From: Lachnospiraceae bacterium
Lineage (GTDB): Bacteria; Bacillota; Clostridia; Lachnospirales; Lachnospiraceae
Direction of reading: 5' to 3'
Length of the DNA: 64,000 nt
Assembly: GCA_011960625.1 (NCBI GenBank)
Contig: BLMJ01000232.1
Coordinates: 48,471 to 112,470 of the forward strand
Made by a program: the position numbers and the translations under genes. Below the pieces are notes generated by a model. The model searched no databases. It was not told the DNA's origin and was given only the letters and a program-made list of their open reading frames with translations. Of the stretch, positions 1 through 8,840 are shown in pieces. Numbering within the stretch: the stretch's first letter is position 1; every line of letters starts with the position of its first letter.

Positions 1-10
1 GAGATGATTT

Positions 11-367
11 ATGAAAAGAGCAATGTTTTTTTGGCTGTTGGTTTCGGCAACCGTGATGTTGGGCTTACCGTGGCTTGCGAATAATTTTGTGAGTGCAGAC
101 GCAGGAATGGCAGTGTGTTTTCTTCTGTTTTTTGTCGTGAATCCAATCTATGCTGTTATCGTTGGAATATTTGCAGGAAAAGACATGAAGTGTCTGTGGA
201 TGCAGCCCATTGTGACCGTGATTTTATTCTTGCTTGGCGTGGTGGTATTCCTTGGAGGGGATGTCCGTTCGTTTGTCACGTATGCGATTGTTTACCTTGT
301 TTTGGGAATACTTGCCGCCATGTTTTCAGGGGTTGCAAGGAAAAAGGAGAGACAGATGCTTTCATGA
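11..367 (+). CDS. small multi-pass membrane protein
   Basis: This 118-residue protein is almost wholly hydrophobic. About four membrane-spanning stretches can be seen (roughly residues 5-24, 30-52, 62-82 and 86-105), and the tail is short and basic. Its layout resembles small unnamed integral membrane proteins common in Clostridia. I do not recognise a family and propose no function. It ends 45 bases before cysK on the same strand, so the two could share a transcript. The ATG at position 11 has only a weak upstream GAGA, and the true promoter lies outside the window. Confidence 0.6.
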   Translation: MKRAMFFWLLVSATVMLGLPWLANNFVSADAGMAVCFLLFFVVNPIYAVIVGIFAGKDMKCLWMQPIVTVILFLLGVVVFLGGDVRSFVTYAIVYLVLGILAAMFSGVARKKERQMLS

Positions 368-412
368 TTCTGACAGCCATTGAGGCTGAGTGAAAGAGAA
401 AGGGGTGCGGTT

Positions 413-1348
413 ATGGCCGGTTATTATAAGGGAATGTTAGGTCTTATTGGTAATACACCTTTGGTAGAGGTGGTAAATATAGAGAAAGAACTTGGACTTG
501 AGGCGTCTGTTCTGGTAAAGTTGGAATATTTGAATCCAGCGGGTAGTGTGAAAGACAGGACGGCAAAAGCCATGATTGAAGACGCAGAAGAGAAGGGGCT
601 TTTGAAAGAAGGCTCTGTAATTATTGAACCTACATCCGGAAATACAGGAATCGGTCTTGCTTCCATTGCGGCGGTAAAGGAATACCGGGTGATTCTAACC
701 ATGCCGGATACAATGAGCGTGGAGAGGAGAAATATCCTGAAAGCTTATGGGGCGGAATTGGTATTGACGGATGGGACGAAAGGAATGGCAGGGGCGATTG
801 AAAAGGCAAAGGAGCTGGCGGGAAAGATCAAGGGCAGCTTCATCCCGGGGCAGTTTGAGAATCCGGCAAATCCCGCGGTACATAAGGCAGAGACGGGACC
901 AGAGATCTGGAGAGATACGGAGGGGAAAGTGGACATCTTCATTGCAGGGGTAGGAACCGGCGGTACGATTACAGGAATCGGTGAATATCTGAAGGAGCAG
1001 AAGCCGGAAGTGAAGGTTGTTGCGCTTGAACCGGCAGCATCTCCGGTGTTGTCAGAGGGCAGGGCAGGGGCGCATAAGCTTCAGGGTATCGGCGCAGGTT
1101 TTGTACCGGAGGTTTTGAATACCGAGGTATATGACGAGATCTTTAAGGCGGAAGATGAGGATGCATTTGCGGCGGCGAAGCTGCTTGCAAAGAAAGAAGG
1201 TATTCTGGTAGGGATTTCGTCGGGTGCGGCTCTTTATGGGGCGATTGAACTGGCAAAGAGACCAGAGAATAAAGGGAAGACGATTGTTGCGCTTCTGCCC
1301 GATACGGGCGATCGATACTACTCTACGCCGCTTTTCACGGAGGAATAG
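413..1348 (+). CDS. cysK: cysteine synthase A (O-acetylserine sulfhydrylase)
   Basis: CysK is a cytosolic PLP enzyme that makes L-cysteine from O-acetylserine and sulfide. The 311-residue product has the usual family length. The PLP-binding lysine is K47 in NPAGSVKDRTA. The substrate loop TSGNTG lies at 74-79, the phosphate-binding loop GTGGTITG in the middle, and the conserved GISSGAAL near the C-terminus. An in-frame TTG lies at 380, but the ATG at 413 has AGGGG six bases upstream and gives the standard family N-terminus, so I chose 413. The HD-domain gene follows after two bases, which indicates co-transcription. No T-box or S-box is visible upstream. Confidence 0.95.
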   Translation: MAGYYKGMLGLIGNTPLVEVVNIEKELGLEASVLVKLEYLNPAGSVKDRTAKAMIEDAEEKGLLKEGSVIIEPTSGNTGIGLASIAAVKEYRVILTMPDTMSVERRNILKAYGAELVLTDGTKGMAGAIEKAKELAGKIKGSFIPGQFENPANPAVHKAETGPEIWRDTEGKVDIFIAGVGTGGTITGIGEYLKEQKPEVKVVALEPAASPVLSEGRAGAHKLQGIGAGFVPEVLNTEVYDEIFKAEDEDAFAAAKLLAKKEGILVGISSGAALYGAIELAKRPENKGKTIVALLPDTGDRYYSTPLFTEE

Positions 1349-1350
1349 AC

Positions 1351-1947
1351 ATGTTGCCGACAAGAGAAAAAGCCGAGGCGCTCCTTAAAGAAGGGGAGCG
1401 ATGTAATCCGGGACCTTGGGGAAACCATAGCCGTATAGCTGCCTGTTGTGCAGAAAAGATTGCAGAGGAATGTAAAGACATGGATTCCAATAAGGCATAT
1501 ATCTTAGGACTGCTGCATGATATTGGCAGGAAATTTGGCGTAAGACATCTGGGGCATGTGTCAGATGGCTATTCTTATATGATGTCATTGGGATATGACG
1601 AAGCTGCTAAAGTTTGTCTGACCCATTCCTTCCATGACCAGACGACAGATGGGTATATCGGAAAGTTTGATACGACACAAGAGGAGTTACAGATAATCCG
1701 GGACGCTCTGCAGACCCTTGCGGTAGATGAGTACGACAGGCTGATTCAGTTATGCGATGCTTTGGCGGGTGCGGAAAGGGTGTTGGATATTGAAGAACGC
1801 ATGAAGGACGTAAAGCAGCGTTATGGCTATTACCCTCAGGAAAAATGGGAGAATAATATAAGACTGAAACAACATTTTGAAGAAAAGACAGGAAGAGATA
1901 TCTATGCTGTTGTGGGGAAGGACGCTGTACAGGTAAAGGAAGGATAA
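1351..1947 (+). CDS. HD-domain metal-dependent phosphohydrolase family protein
   Basis: This 198-residue protein carries the HD-superfamily pattern: H26 in GNHSRIA, the HD pair in LLHDIGRK, a following H in RHLGHVSDG, and a later aspartate in QLCDALAG. These residues normally bind one or two metal ions and hydrolyse phosphate esters such as nucleotides. The substrate is unknown here. Its ribosome site (GGAGG) lies inside the end of cysK, so translation is probably coupled to it. Such stand-alone HD proteins are often housekeeping nucleotidases, but nothing in the sequence settles this. Confidence 0.75.
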   Translation: MLPTREKAEALLKEGERCNPGPWGNHSRIAACCAEKIAEECKDMDSNKAYILGLLHDIGRKFGVRHLGHVSDGYSYMMSLGYDEAAKVCLTHSFHDQTTDGYIGKFDTTQEELQIIRDALQTLAVDEYDRLIQLCDALAGAERVLDIEERMKDVKQRYGYYPQEKWENNIRLKQHFEEKTGRDIYAVVGKDAVQVKEG

Positions 1948-1967
1948 AACCACGGGGGAGAAGGGAC

Positions 1968-2645
1968 ATGCTTGGAGATAAAAGAGGAAGAAAAATAGAT
2001 AAGTACGTCAGAGACTATGTTGTCTTTGACTTAGAAACGACGGGAACCAGCTGGGCTAATGACGCGGTCATCGAGATTTCGGCAATCAAAGTGCAAAAGG
2101 GCGTGGTTGCGGGGAACTTTTCCACACTGGTAAATCCCGAAAGGCCCATTCCGTTTCGCGCGTCAGAGGTGAACCACATCTATGACCACATGGTAAAAGA
2201 TGCGCCTGTGTTTAAGAAGGCGTTGGCAGATTTTGACGCCTTTGTTGGAGAAGAATATCTGGTAGGACATAATATCCATACCTTTGATATGAAATTTATC
2301 TGGCGGGATGCAGAGGAGTTCTGGGGGAAAACGATTGCAAATGATTACATAGACACATTGTCTCTTGCCAGACAATGTCTGCCGCAGCTTTCACATTATA
2401 AGCTGGTAGATTTGGCGTCGTATTATCATATTTCCACAGACGGAGCCCATCGTGCCCTTGCGGACTGCAGCATGAACCAGAAGGTGTTCGAGAAACTGGG
2501 AGAAGAACTGGCCTCGCCGGCGATGGCGGGAAATATGAAGGTCTGTCCCAGATGCGGGCAGTTTCTAAAGAAACGCAGCGGAAAATTTGGCGAGTTCTGG
2601 GGCTGCAGCGGATATCCGGCCTGCCGGTATACGGAAAACATATAA
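1968..2645 (+). CDS. DEDDh 3'-5' exonuclease with C-terminal topoisomerase-type zinc ribbon
   Basis: The N-terminal ~170 residues are an epsilon-type exonuclease: ExoI motif FDLETTG, ExoII around HNIHTFDMKF, and ExoIII HRALADC, giving the D-E-D-D-h metal and catalytic set. The last ~40 residues form a four-cysteine zinc ribbon (CPRCG ... CSGYPACRY) like the C-terminal repeats of bacterial topoisomerase I, which would help hold DNA. The 225-residue protein is far too short to be PolC and is likely a repair or processing nuclease. Twenty bases separate it from the HD gene, and GGGGGAGAAGGG precedes the ATG. It looks like the last gene of the cysK transcript. Confidence 0.85.
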   Translation: MLGDKRGRKIDKYVRDYVVFDLETTGTSWANDAVIEISAIKVQKGVVAGNFSTLVNPERPIPFRASEVNHIYDHMVKDAPVFKKALADFDAFVGEEYLVGHNIHTFDMKFIWRDAEEFWGKTIANDYIDTLSLARQCLPQLSHYKLVDLASYYHISTDGAHRALADCSMNQKVFEKLGEELASPAMAGNMKVCPRCGQFLKKRSGKFGEFWGCSGYPACRYTENI

Positions 2646-2742
2646 TATATGGAAATCTTAAAAAAATCCTTTTTTTAAAGATATAGATATGATAGAATAA
2701 TAAAGAAATAATATAAATGTTTTTAATTAAGGAGAGACAAAC

Positions 2743-5700
2743 ATGAAGGAGAGGAAAAAACGACTGAAGCGGTTGTTGGCTGTGGCGTTATCCCTTGTTG
2801 TGATTGGAGGCTCGGTCAACTTGCCTGTTCTGACATCCTTTGCAGAGGATGAGGCAGACGGCAGCGTGACTCCGGTGACACAGACAGAGGGACTGGACGT
2901 ATCAGAGACAGAGCCGGAGATTTCGGACGAGCAGACGCCAGCGCCGACGGAGGCGACGCCAACCGAGACAACGCCAACCGAGACAACGCCAACCGAGACG
3001 GAAGGCCAAGGCGGCAGCGAGGAGGCAGGCTCTGAGGGAGAGACTTCTACAATCAACGTGGAAGTGAAAGGTACGAATGTAGATCTGCCGGATAACGATG
3101 AACTATTTGCAGGTTATGTAGACCAGCTTTTCTACGCCGGCGCTAACGATGGAATCGCTACGCTTGGAGAAGTGGGTGCGGATAAGCTGACGGATCCCAA
3201 AAAGAAGGCGGTTTATGATAACTTAAAAAGCCAGATAGAGAAAATTGCCGCAGGTACGGTAACATCTACTTCAGGGATTAAGATATCATATCCGGTATCC
3301 TGGACCCTGGAAACCTTGGGTATTACCGCCTCGGATAGTACATCGGTGATTAACGCAGTAAAGAGTAAGCTTGCAGCGGATATTGATCCAATCATATCTT
3401 ATCTGCTAATGGATTGCCCGTACGATTTTTACTGGTTTGATAAGACGGCAGGGTATGCATATAGGTTTGATCTTACATCCGGCGGAGGAAAGTATAATGT
3501 ATCGCAGCTGACCTTTGAATTTGCAGTTGCGTATGAGTATCAGGGAGCCGGCGGCTGGACCCAGATTGACGCCGGTAAAGTCAGCGGTGTTAAAGCGGCT
3601 GCTGACAATGCGAAGGCGATTGTGGCAAAGCATGCAGATAAGTCGGATTATGAAAAGCTTGCTGCATATTGTCAGGAGATTTGCGATCTGGTATCATACT
3701 ATGACGATGCGGCGGCTGACAGTTCAATGCCTTACGGGAATCCCTGGCAGTTGATTTGGGTGTTTGACGGCAACCCGAATACGAACGTAGTGTGCGAAGG
3801 TTATGCAAAAGCATTCCAATATCTGTGCGATCTGTCAACCTTCAGCGGTAATACGGTGTGTTATACCATTTGCGGCGAAATGGACGGCGGAACCGGTGCA
3901 GGCGGCCATATGTGGAATATCGTCACGTTAGATGGAAAGAATTATATGGTGGATATAACCAACAGTGACGAAGGCACAATCGGTTCTGACGGTGAATTGT
4001 TCTTAGCGGGAACCAAAGCCAATGCAGACGGAAGTTATACATTTACCATTTGGGGAGAGGATATCAAATTTATCTATGATGATGATCAGCTGAGCCTGTT
4101 TGGGGCGGAAGTTTTGAAACTGTCAGAGACGAATTATGTTCAGAAACCAAAACTTACAATTAATATGCCTGCAGTATCCGTTACCTATGGCGATGCAGTA
4201 AGCGAGAATGTATTGAACGGATGTTCTGTGACGGATGAGGACAAAAATGCAGTTGACGGTATAGTTGTTTGGGCAAGCAGCGTTACTTCCTATGGTAATG
4301 CCGGACAGAATACACTTAAGGCAGTGTTTATTCCGAAAGATATGGATACATATGCATCGGAGACTTTCTCTGTAAAAGTAACCGTAAATCCGAGACCGAT
4401 TACAGTTACGGCTCAAAAGGCTGAAAAAGTATACGGAGAAGAGGATCCGGCGCTTAAGTATGTTGTCGACAGCACAACGCCGTTAGTAACAGGTGAGAGC
4501 CTTGCAGGTGCGTTGGCACGTGACAAAGGTGAAGATGTAAAAAAAGACGGATATGCAATCAATGTAGGAACACTGGCAAGTGAGAATCCGAACTATAAGA
4601 TTACGTTCACTGGCAATGTTTTTGAGATTAAGCCCACAAGTAATTATACTGCCAGCGCAGCCAAAGAGCAGAATGTGGTAGCCGGAGTCGGCGCCTTTGC
4701 GAAGCCTGTATTTACTGGTGTGAATAACGAAGAGATTCCTGGCGCTGTTACTTATAGCTATAAGGATGTTTCAGGAATGACTTACGAAGAAGTCGTATCA
4801 GAGCTTGCGAAATTAAAGGTTGGCGACACCGCAAAGGTTACTTATACCTTTGTTCCAGGCAATGGAAACTATATCGGCAGACAAGAGGACATCCTTTTTA
4901 CAGTCAGAGATATTGAATTTATCGTCGACGGTCAGCAGGCTACAATTAAGAATGCGGTAACGGTTAAGAGTAATCCGATTTATGGAGATTCCTGGACTGA
5001 TATCGTAAAGATTAAAAAGCTTACGGCAAAAGTCGGTGATGAGAGTGACAGTGAGGCCGGACACTTTACATTAGATGTAAGCGGTATGCCCAAGGCAGGA
5101 GAAGGACAAGCCTTCCGTGTATTATACAACGGAAAGCTCGGCGGCAAGGAGTTTAAGGATCAAGAGGTATGCAGCGGCGTTGTGACAGTTGCTCCCAAGG
5201 CTTTAACATGGGATGTAAGCGGATTACAGGCAGTAGATAGTCAGAAGACGCTTGTAGGTAATACTGCAACCCTTTTTGGAGAATTAAAGGTATCCGGAAT
5301 CCTTTCTGCTGACGTTTCAGACGTTACTTTCAGTCCAGAGAGCAGATTAGTAGGTACATATGCGGATACGAAACCAGGCGAGCAGAAAGTAACTCTTGCA
5401 TGGGAAGATGCGGATTATACCGCAGCGCTTACTGGAACGAAGAGTGGAAATTACACCCTGCCTGCATCGCTGCCGGAGATTACCGGAAGAATCAATGCAG
5501 TTTATGAGGATACAAACGTTCCGGAATCAACGGACGAAGTTCAGTACAAGCTGGTATTCGAGACTGGAATTTCACAGGTTCCAGAGACGTTAAAGGACAA
5601 TGAAAAGTTAAATACACCAGCAAAGATTGAAGAACAGATGAAGTCTGAGATTAAGAAGAAACTACCGGAGGCAGGCGATTCTGTTGAAGTCTATGACGTA

Positions 5701-6126
5701 GTATTGATGATTAAGGATAAGAATGGAAACTGGGAGAAGGCGACACAGGAGAACTTCCCGAAGAATGGTCTTACCGTTACCTTATCATACCCGAAAGGAA
5801 CCGGAAAAGCTTCCCATGATTTTGCGGCGGCCCATATGTTTACAGTAGAAATGAATGGACATAAGCCGGGAGAAGTAGAATTTCCGACGGTAGAAAAAGG
5901 TGATGCAATCCAGTTTAAAGTAACCAGCCTGTCGCCAATCTCATTAGGTTGGAAAGAAGTAAAAGCGGTTGGCGGAACTGGAAATAATACGATTACCAAT
6001 TCTATTCCGAGAAAGTCCGGTGCGCCGAAGACCGGCGACACAAACACAATCCTTCTCTACGCTCTCTTCCTGATGCTGGGAGCAGCAGGCGTTGGATATA
6101 GTGTAAAACGCAGAACAATGCGGTAA
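2743..6126 (+). CDS. sortase-anchored surface protein with transglutaminase-like domain
   Basis: This 1127-residue secreted protein has a basic N-terminus and hydrophobic signal peptide (about 1-36), then a low-complexity Thr/Pro/Glu stretch with TPTET repeats near residues 68-90. A transglutaminase-like domain follows (about 200-430) with an intact triad: C351 in VVCEGY, H389 in GGHMWN and D404 in MVDITN. Next come MBG-type beta modules, for example ITVTAQKAEKVYGEEDPAL. A C-terminal stalk domain (about 920-1075) is shared with the surface protein at 29095. The wall-sorting signal APKTG (1094-1098) is followed by a hydrophobic span and a KRR tail. APKTG departs from canonical LPXTG at its first residue. 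The triad suggests a cysteine protease or crosslinking activity on the surface, but the target is unknown. A strong terminator follows. Confidence 0.88.
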   Translation: MKERKKRLKRLLAVALSLVVIGGSVNLPVLTSFAEDEADGSVTPVTQTEGLDVSETEPEISDEQTPAPTEATPTETTPTETTPTETEGQGGSEEAGSEGETSTINVEVKGTNVDLPDNDELFAGYVDQLFYAGANDGIATLGEVGADKLTDPKKKAVYDNLKSQIEKIAAGTVTSTSGIKISYPVSWTLETLGITASDSTSVINAVKSKLAADIDPIISYLLMDCPYDFYWFDKTAGYAYRFDLTSGGGKYNVSQLTFEFAVAYEYQGAGGWTQIDAGKVSGVKAAADNAKAIVAKHADKSDYEKLAAYCQEICDLVSYYDDAAADSSMPYGNPWQLIWVFDGNPNTNVVCEGYAKAFQYLCDLSTFSGNTVCYTICGEMDGGTGAGGHMWNIVTLDGKNYMVDITNSDEGTIGSDGELFLAGTKANADGSYTFTIWGEDIKFIYDDDQLSLFGAEVLKLSETNYVQKPKLTINMPAVSVTYGDAVSENVLNGCSVTDEDKNAVDGIVVWASSVTSYGNAGQNTLKAVFIPKDMDTYASETFSVKVTVNPRPITVTAQKAEKVYGEEDPALKYVVDSTTPLVTGESLAGALARDKGEDVKKDGYAINVGTLASENPNYKITFTGNVFEIKPTSNYTASAAKEQNVVAGVGAFAKPVFTGVNNEEIPGAVTYSYKDVSGMTYEEVVSELAKLKVGDTAKVTYTFVPGNGNYIGRQEDILFTVRDIEFIVDGQQATIKNAVTVKSNPIYGDSWTDIVKIKKLTAKVGDESDSEAGHFTLDVSGMPKAGEGQAFRVLYNGKLGGKEFKDQEVCSGVVTVAPKALTWDVSGLQAVDSQKTLVGNTATLFGELKVSGILSADVSDVTFSPESRLVGTYADTKPGEQKVTLAWEDADYTAALTGTKSGNYTLPASLPEITGRINAVYEDTNVPESTDEVQYKLVFETGISQVPETLKDNEKLNTPAKIEEQMKSEIKKKLPEAGDSVEVYDVVLMIKDKNGNWEKATQENFPKNGLTVTLSYPKGTGKASHDFAAAHMFTVEMNGHKPGEVEFPTVEKGDAIQFKVTSLSPISLGWKEVKAVGGTGNNTITNSIPRKSGAPKTGDTNTILLYALFLMLGAAGVGYSVKRRTMR

Positions 6127-6143
6127 AGAGTAAGATAGAAAAG

Positions 6144-6174
6144 ACAGAGGAGATATGACTCCTCTGTTTTTTTT
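6144..6174 (+). terminator. intrinsic terminator after the transglutaminase-like surface protein
   Basis: A perfect nine-base-pair stem (ACAGAGGAG / CTCCTCTGT) with a six-base loop is followed by eight T residues. It lies 18 bases after the stop codon. Confidence 0.93.
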
Positions 6175-6288
6175 GAGCTAATAGAAAATGTTGATAAATG
6201 TCTCCCATACATGAAAAAAAGTGATTGGAAATTATTGAGCAGGAAAGATATACTTAAGACAATATATACAATAGAGGAGGTAATGAGT

Positions 6289-6699
6289 ATGTCTATTACA
6301 GCGGAAACCGCGAAAGCTCATGCAAATGATCCGGCAGTGCTCTGCTGCAGAGCAGAGGGAGGTATCACCATTGAGGCGGCGAATTTAGAGGATCCGGCAA
6401 TCTTTGACGAGCTGGTTGATTCCGGCTTATTGAATCTGGAGGGATGTCTGACAATCGGGCAGGTGTTGGGGGCAAAGCTTACGAAGACCAGTGATTCGCT
6501 CTGTCCGTTGACCGTGGATAATGTAGAAGGATTCAAAGACGTATCAGAGAGCGCTTCACAGGACGCCGAAGAAGGGCAGGCCGAAGCGCCGGCTGCAGTT
6601 GAGATGAATGTACAGGGAGCAGTCACAACGGTAAAGAGCGGCAAAGTAGTCATTTCTATCAAAGAAGGTAAGGACATCTACTTGGAACTTCCCATATAG
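6289..6699 (+). CDS. orphan protein resembling the N-terminal segment of D-proline reductase proprotein PrdA
   Basis: The 136-residue product begins MSITAETAKAHANDPAVLCC and continues with EDPAIFDELVDSGLL and LTIGQVLGAKL. From memory this matches the opening of PrdA, the pyruvoyl-precursor subunit of clostridial D-proline reductase. The rest of PrdA, including the processing region, is absent: after an acidic Ala/Glu linker (about 92-105) only a short beta-rich tail remains. No prdB or prdC is seen nearby. An upstream in-frame ATG exists at 6283, but GGAGG sits two bases before that one and eight before 6289, so 6289 is preferred. It may be a stand-alone domain with its own role or a remnant. 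Family assignment is by recollection, not by search. Confidence 0.6.
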   Translation: MSITAETAKAHANDPAVLCCRAEGGITIEAANLEDPAIFDELVDSGLLNLEGCLTIGQVLGAKLTKTSDSLCPLTVDNVEGFKDVSESASQDAEEGQAEAPAAVEMNVQGAVTTVKSGKVVISIKEGKDIYLELPI

Positions 6700-6725
6700 G
6701 GGGTAGCTGTTACATGAATAAAAGA

Positions 6726-6760
6726 CAGAGGACTTAAAAATCCTCTGCCTTTATTTTTTT
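6726..6760. terminator. terminator between convergent genes
   Basis: Stem CAGAGGA / TCCTCTG with an eight-base A-rich loop, followed on the plus strand by CCTTTATTTTTTT. It sits between the PrdA-like gene and the flavodoxin gene, and its right arm overlaps the flavodoxin 3' end. Confidence 0.75.
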
Positions 6761-7261
6761 CAAGATTTTTTCCACAAACACTTTTGCATGTTCTAGGTCC
6801 AGACTGTCGGGGTGGGTCAAGGCTTGGTCAAAATTCCTTAGACAGAGATTAATCTGTGAAGCGTTTTCTTTGGTACGTTTGGATTCATATTTCCGGCGGA
6901 CCGTCTGAGGCATCTTTCCCTGGCAGATAAAGGCTCCCAGATATTCATTGTCAGACTCAATCCATGCATTTGCACTGTGCTCAATAGTGCTGTAATATTC
7001 GGGAGAATCCCCCATACCGCAGGTTCCAAACAAAGCAATCTGTTTGCCGCTTAAGTCATTCAGAAAATCGCTGACTATCATGCTGCAGGAACCCTGATGT
7101 ACGCAGAAGCCTATGAAGTAAATGCGGGCATCGGGAATCTGCTTGTCTGTCATGATATCAATTAGGTCTTTCGAAGTCCCTGGGAGATGGGAAAAGATAG
7201 TTGCGGCGACTTTCTTCGTATTTCCGGATTCACTTTGATATAGTACGAGATATTCCAACAT
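6734..7261 (-). CDS. flavodoxin-family protein
   Basis: The 175-residue protein opens with a beta strand and phosphate loop, LVLYQSESGNTKKVA, the FMN-binding T/S-x-T/S-G-x-T type motif of flavodoxins. FGTCGMGDSPEYY looks like the second FMN loop. It is a cytosolic one-electron carrier or oxidoreductase by family. The C-terminal ~60 residues are helical and longer than in classical flavodoxin. A promoter is probably in the short gap to the DnaJ-type gene upstream. Its partner cannot be told from the context. Confidence 0.82.
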   Translation of the reverse strand: MLEYLVLYQSESGNTKKVAATIFSHLPGTSKDLIDIMTDKQIPDARIYFIGFCVHQGSCSMIVSDFLNDLSGKQIALFGTCGMGDSPEYYSTIEHSANAWIESDNEYLGAFICQGKMPQTVRRKYESKRTKENASQINLCLRNFDQALTHPDSLDLEHAKVFVEKILKKIKAEDF

Positions 7262-7290
7262 AGCTATGATTCCTTTCCTGTAAGCTTATC

Positions 7291-7959
7291 TTAAATATAT
7301 CCGCCTGGCACTCCACCGCCGCCGCAGCAAAAACCACTGCCGCAGCACATATTACAAATTATATTAGCAATACAAAGTTTCGTACACCAGTCGCTTCCTC
7401 CCATAAACGTGGTCTGATAAGGGCCTTGCTGCTGTTGATACCATGTTCCGCCGCTTTCAAAACGCCGGACAAGAAACTGGTATTGAAGATTATCAGGCTC
7501 TAATCGAAACGCTTCCTGAGCATGTTGGAGGGCAGTCGCGTTGTTTCCGATGCCAGAGTTCGCAAGTGCGCTGTAATAATACCAGCATGCATTACGTTTG
7601 GTTATTCCGTTCAAAAGGTTCAATGCCTCTCTGTAATGGCGGCTGTTGATAAAGTTGGAGGCAGCTTTTAAGTGAAGGTCCTCTTCCGTTTGGTCGGCCG
7701 ACGTCTGCTGGTACTGGGCATTAAAACCACGGAAACTACCAAATCCACCGAAAGAGCCGGCTTCCTGATACTCCCGTTCCTGCATGATCTGCTGGTAAGC
7801 CTGCTGAACCTCTTTAAATCGGGCTTCTGCCTGGTCCTTGTTCGGATTGTTGATATTTGCATCAGGATGATATTTGCGGCTTAAGTTACGGTAGGCTTTC
7901 TTTATCTCTTCGTCTGAGGCGCTTTGGGATATACCCAAAACGCTGTATGGATCTGTCAT
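7291..7959 (-). CDS. J-domain protein with TPR-like middle and Cys/Gly-rich tail
   Basis: The 222-residue protein starts with a J domain (about 3-65) holding the HPD motif at 31-33, which stimulates Hsp70 ATPase activity. A helical segment (about 105-175, [16 protein letters not shown] and a following helical pair) has TPR character. The last ~30 residues are rich in cysteine and glycine ([14 protein letters not shown]), which could bind metal or insert at a membrane. It lacks the DnaJ zinc-finger repeats, so it is not the general DnaJ. A frame extends 27 codons further upstream, but the ATG at 7959 overlaps the DUF5685 stop in an ATGA junction and begins the J domain properly, so it is the likely start. 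Confidence 0.85.
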   Translation of the reverse strand: MTDPYSVLGISQSASDEEIKKAYRNLSRKYHPDANINNPNKDQAEARFKEVQQAYQQIMQEREYQEAGSFGGFGSFRGFNAQYQQTSADQTEEDLHLKAASNFINSRHYREALNLLNGITKRNACWYYYSALANSGIGNNATALQHAQEAFRLEPDNLQYQFLVRRFESGGTWYQQQQGPYQTTFMGGSDWCTKLCIANIICNMCCGSGFCCGGGGVPGGYI

Positions 7960-8825
7960 TTTTCCTCTCCTAAATCTGTTAATATTAACGTCTGTGATGC
8001 TTCTTCTATGCGGCTTTGTACTTGTGTGTAACGACACCAAACACCAGAATATAGTATATTACGCAGAATGTCAGTATGCAAGAGGATTGGAAGTTTTTCA
8101 AATTCACGGGAACATTCCGCCATCATTAGTGTCAAAAGCTTTCGGCAGTTTTCCGAAAAATCAGGCTCATTCCGAAAAGCTTGTTTGAAGGGATTATAAT
8201 TATGAAAACGAATATCTTTTTCCACATCCTCATAAGCATCCATCAGATAAATAAATTTTCCCAGAAAAAAGCCTATCTTCCGAAGAGAAGCCTCCCATTC
8301 ATCTTTGCGGTATGCGAAAAGCTCTGCCATGATATTCCCGAAAATTCCAGCCATCAAATCAATGTTCTGCTCATTTTTCTTTTCAAGAGCAGACAGACGT
8401 TTTAAGTTAGAGGATACAGCGGCGACCTTAGAGGGATATTGCTCGTAAAGCTTCTTCATCTTAGGGGTGAGAAGTTTTGCCGCAGCATATCCCTTCCGTT
8501 GGTGTTCATCCTCCCAGTCGTCTTTGCATTTATAATACGATAAAATAAGGTTGACTGCGGCGGCATACTCCGTAAATTTATTCGTCCTTGCAGTATGCTT
8601 TTGCATCGGGTGTGCAATGCAGTTGACTGCCTTAATCTTTTCCTTAGGTTCATAGAGGCCGGTCAGAAGCACGATTAGAAAAGTCATATCAAAGGACAGG
8701 GTCGCCTGCCCCAAGATGCCGAAACGTTCTTTCAGACATTGGCACAGGCCGCAGTAGTAAGAGTGATACATGTCGTAATCCTTGAATTTCATCTCAGCCT
8801 TGTTGATTGCGATATATCCAAACAT
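7956..8825 (-). CDS. DUF5685 family protein
   Basis: This 289-residue mostly helical protein begins [20 protein letters not shown] and contains [14 protein letters not shown], the N-terminal signature I associate with DUF5685. Cysteines at the start and acidic/histidine patches in the helices suggest metal binding, but no reaction is known. It overlaps the downstream J-domain gene by four bases and follows the zinc-ribbon gene closely. This three-gene grouping suggests a shared, possibly envelope-associated, chaperone function. The ATG at 8825 is chosen over a TTG one codon upstream because GAGG lies at the usual distance. Confidence 0.72.
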   Translation of the reverse strand: MFGYIAINKAEMKFKDYDMYHSYYCGLCQCLKERFGILGQATLSFDMTFLIVLLTGLYEPKEKIKAVNCIAHPMQKHTARTNKFTEYAAAVNLILSYYKCKDDWEDEHQRKGYAAAKLLTPKMKKLYEQYPSKVAAVSSNLKRLSALEKKNEQNIDLMAGIFGNIMAELFAYRKDEWEASLRKIGFFLGKFIYLMDAYEDVEKDIRFHNYNPFKQAFRNEPDFSENCRKLLTLMMAECSREFEKLPILLHTDILRNILYSGVWCRYTQVQSRIEEASQTLILTDLGEEK

Positions 8826-8840
8826 CAAAAAACCTCGTCT

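Noticed and set aside
115..393. Overlapping frame inside the first membrane protein gene
   Set aside because: It is embedded in another frame, rich in Cys and Arg, and lacks a ribosome site. The 11-367 frame has sensible membrane composition.
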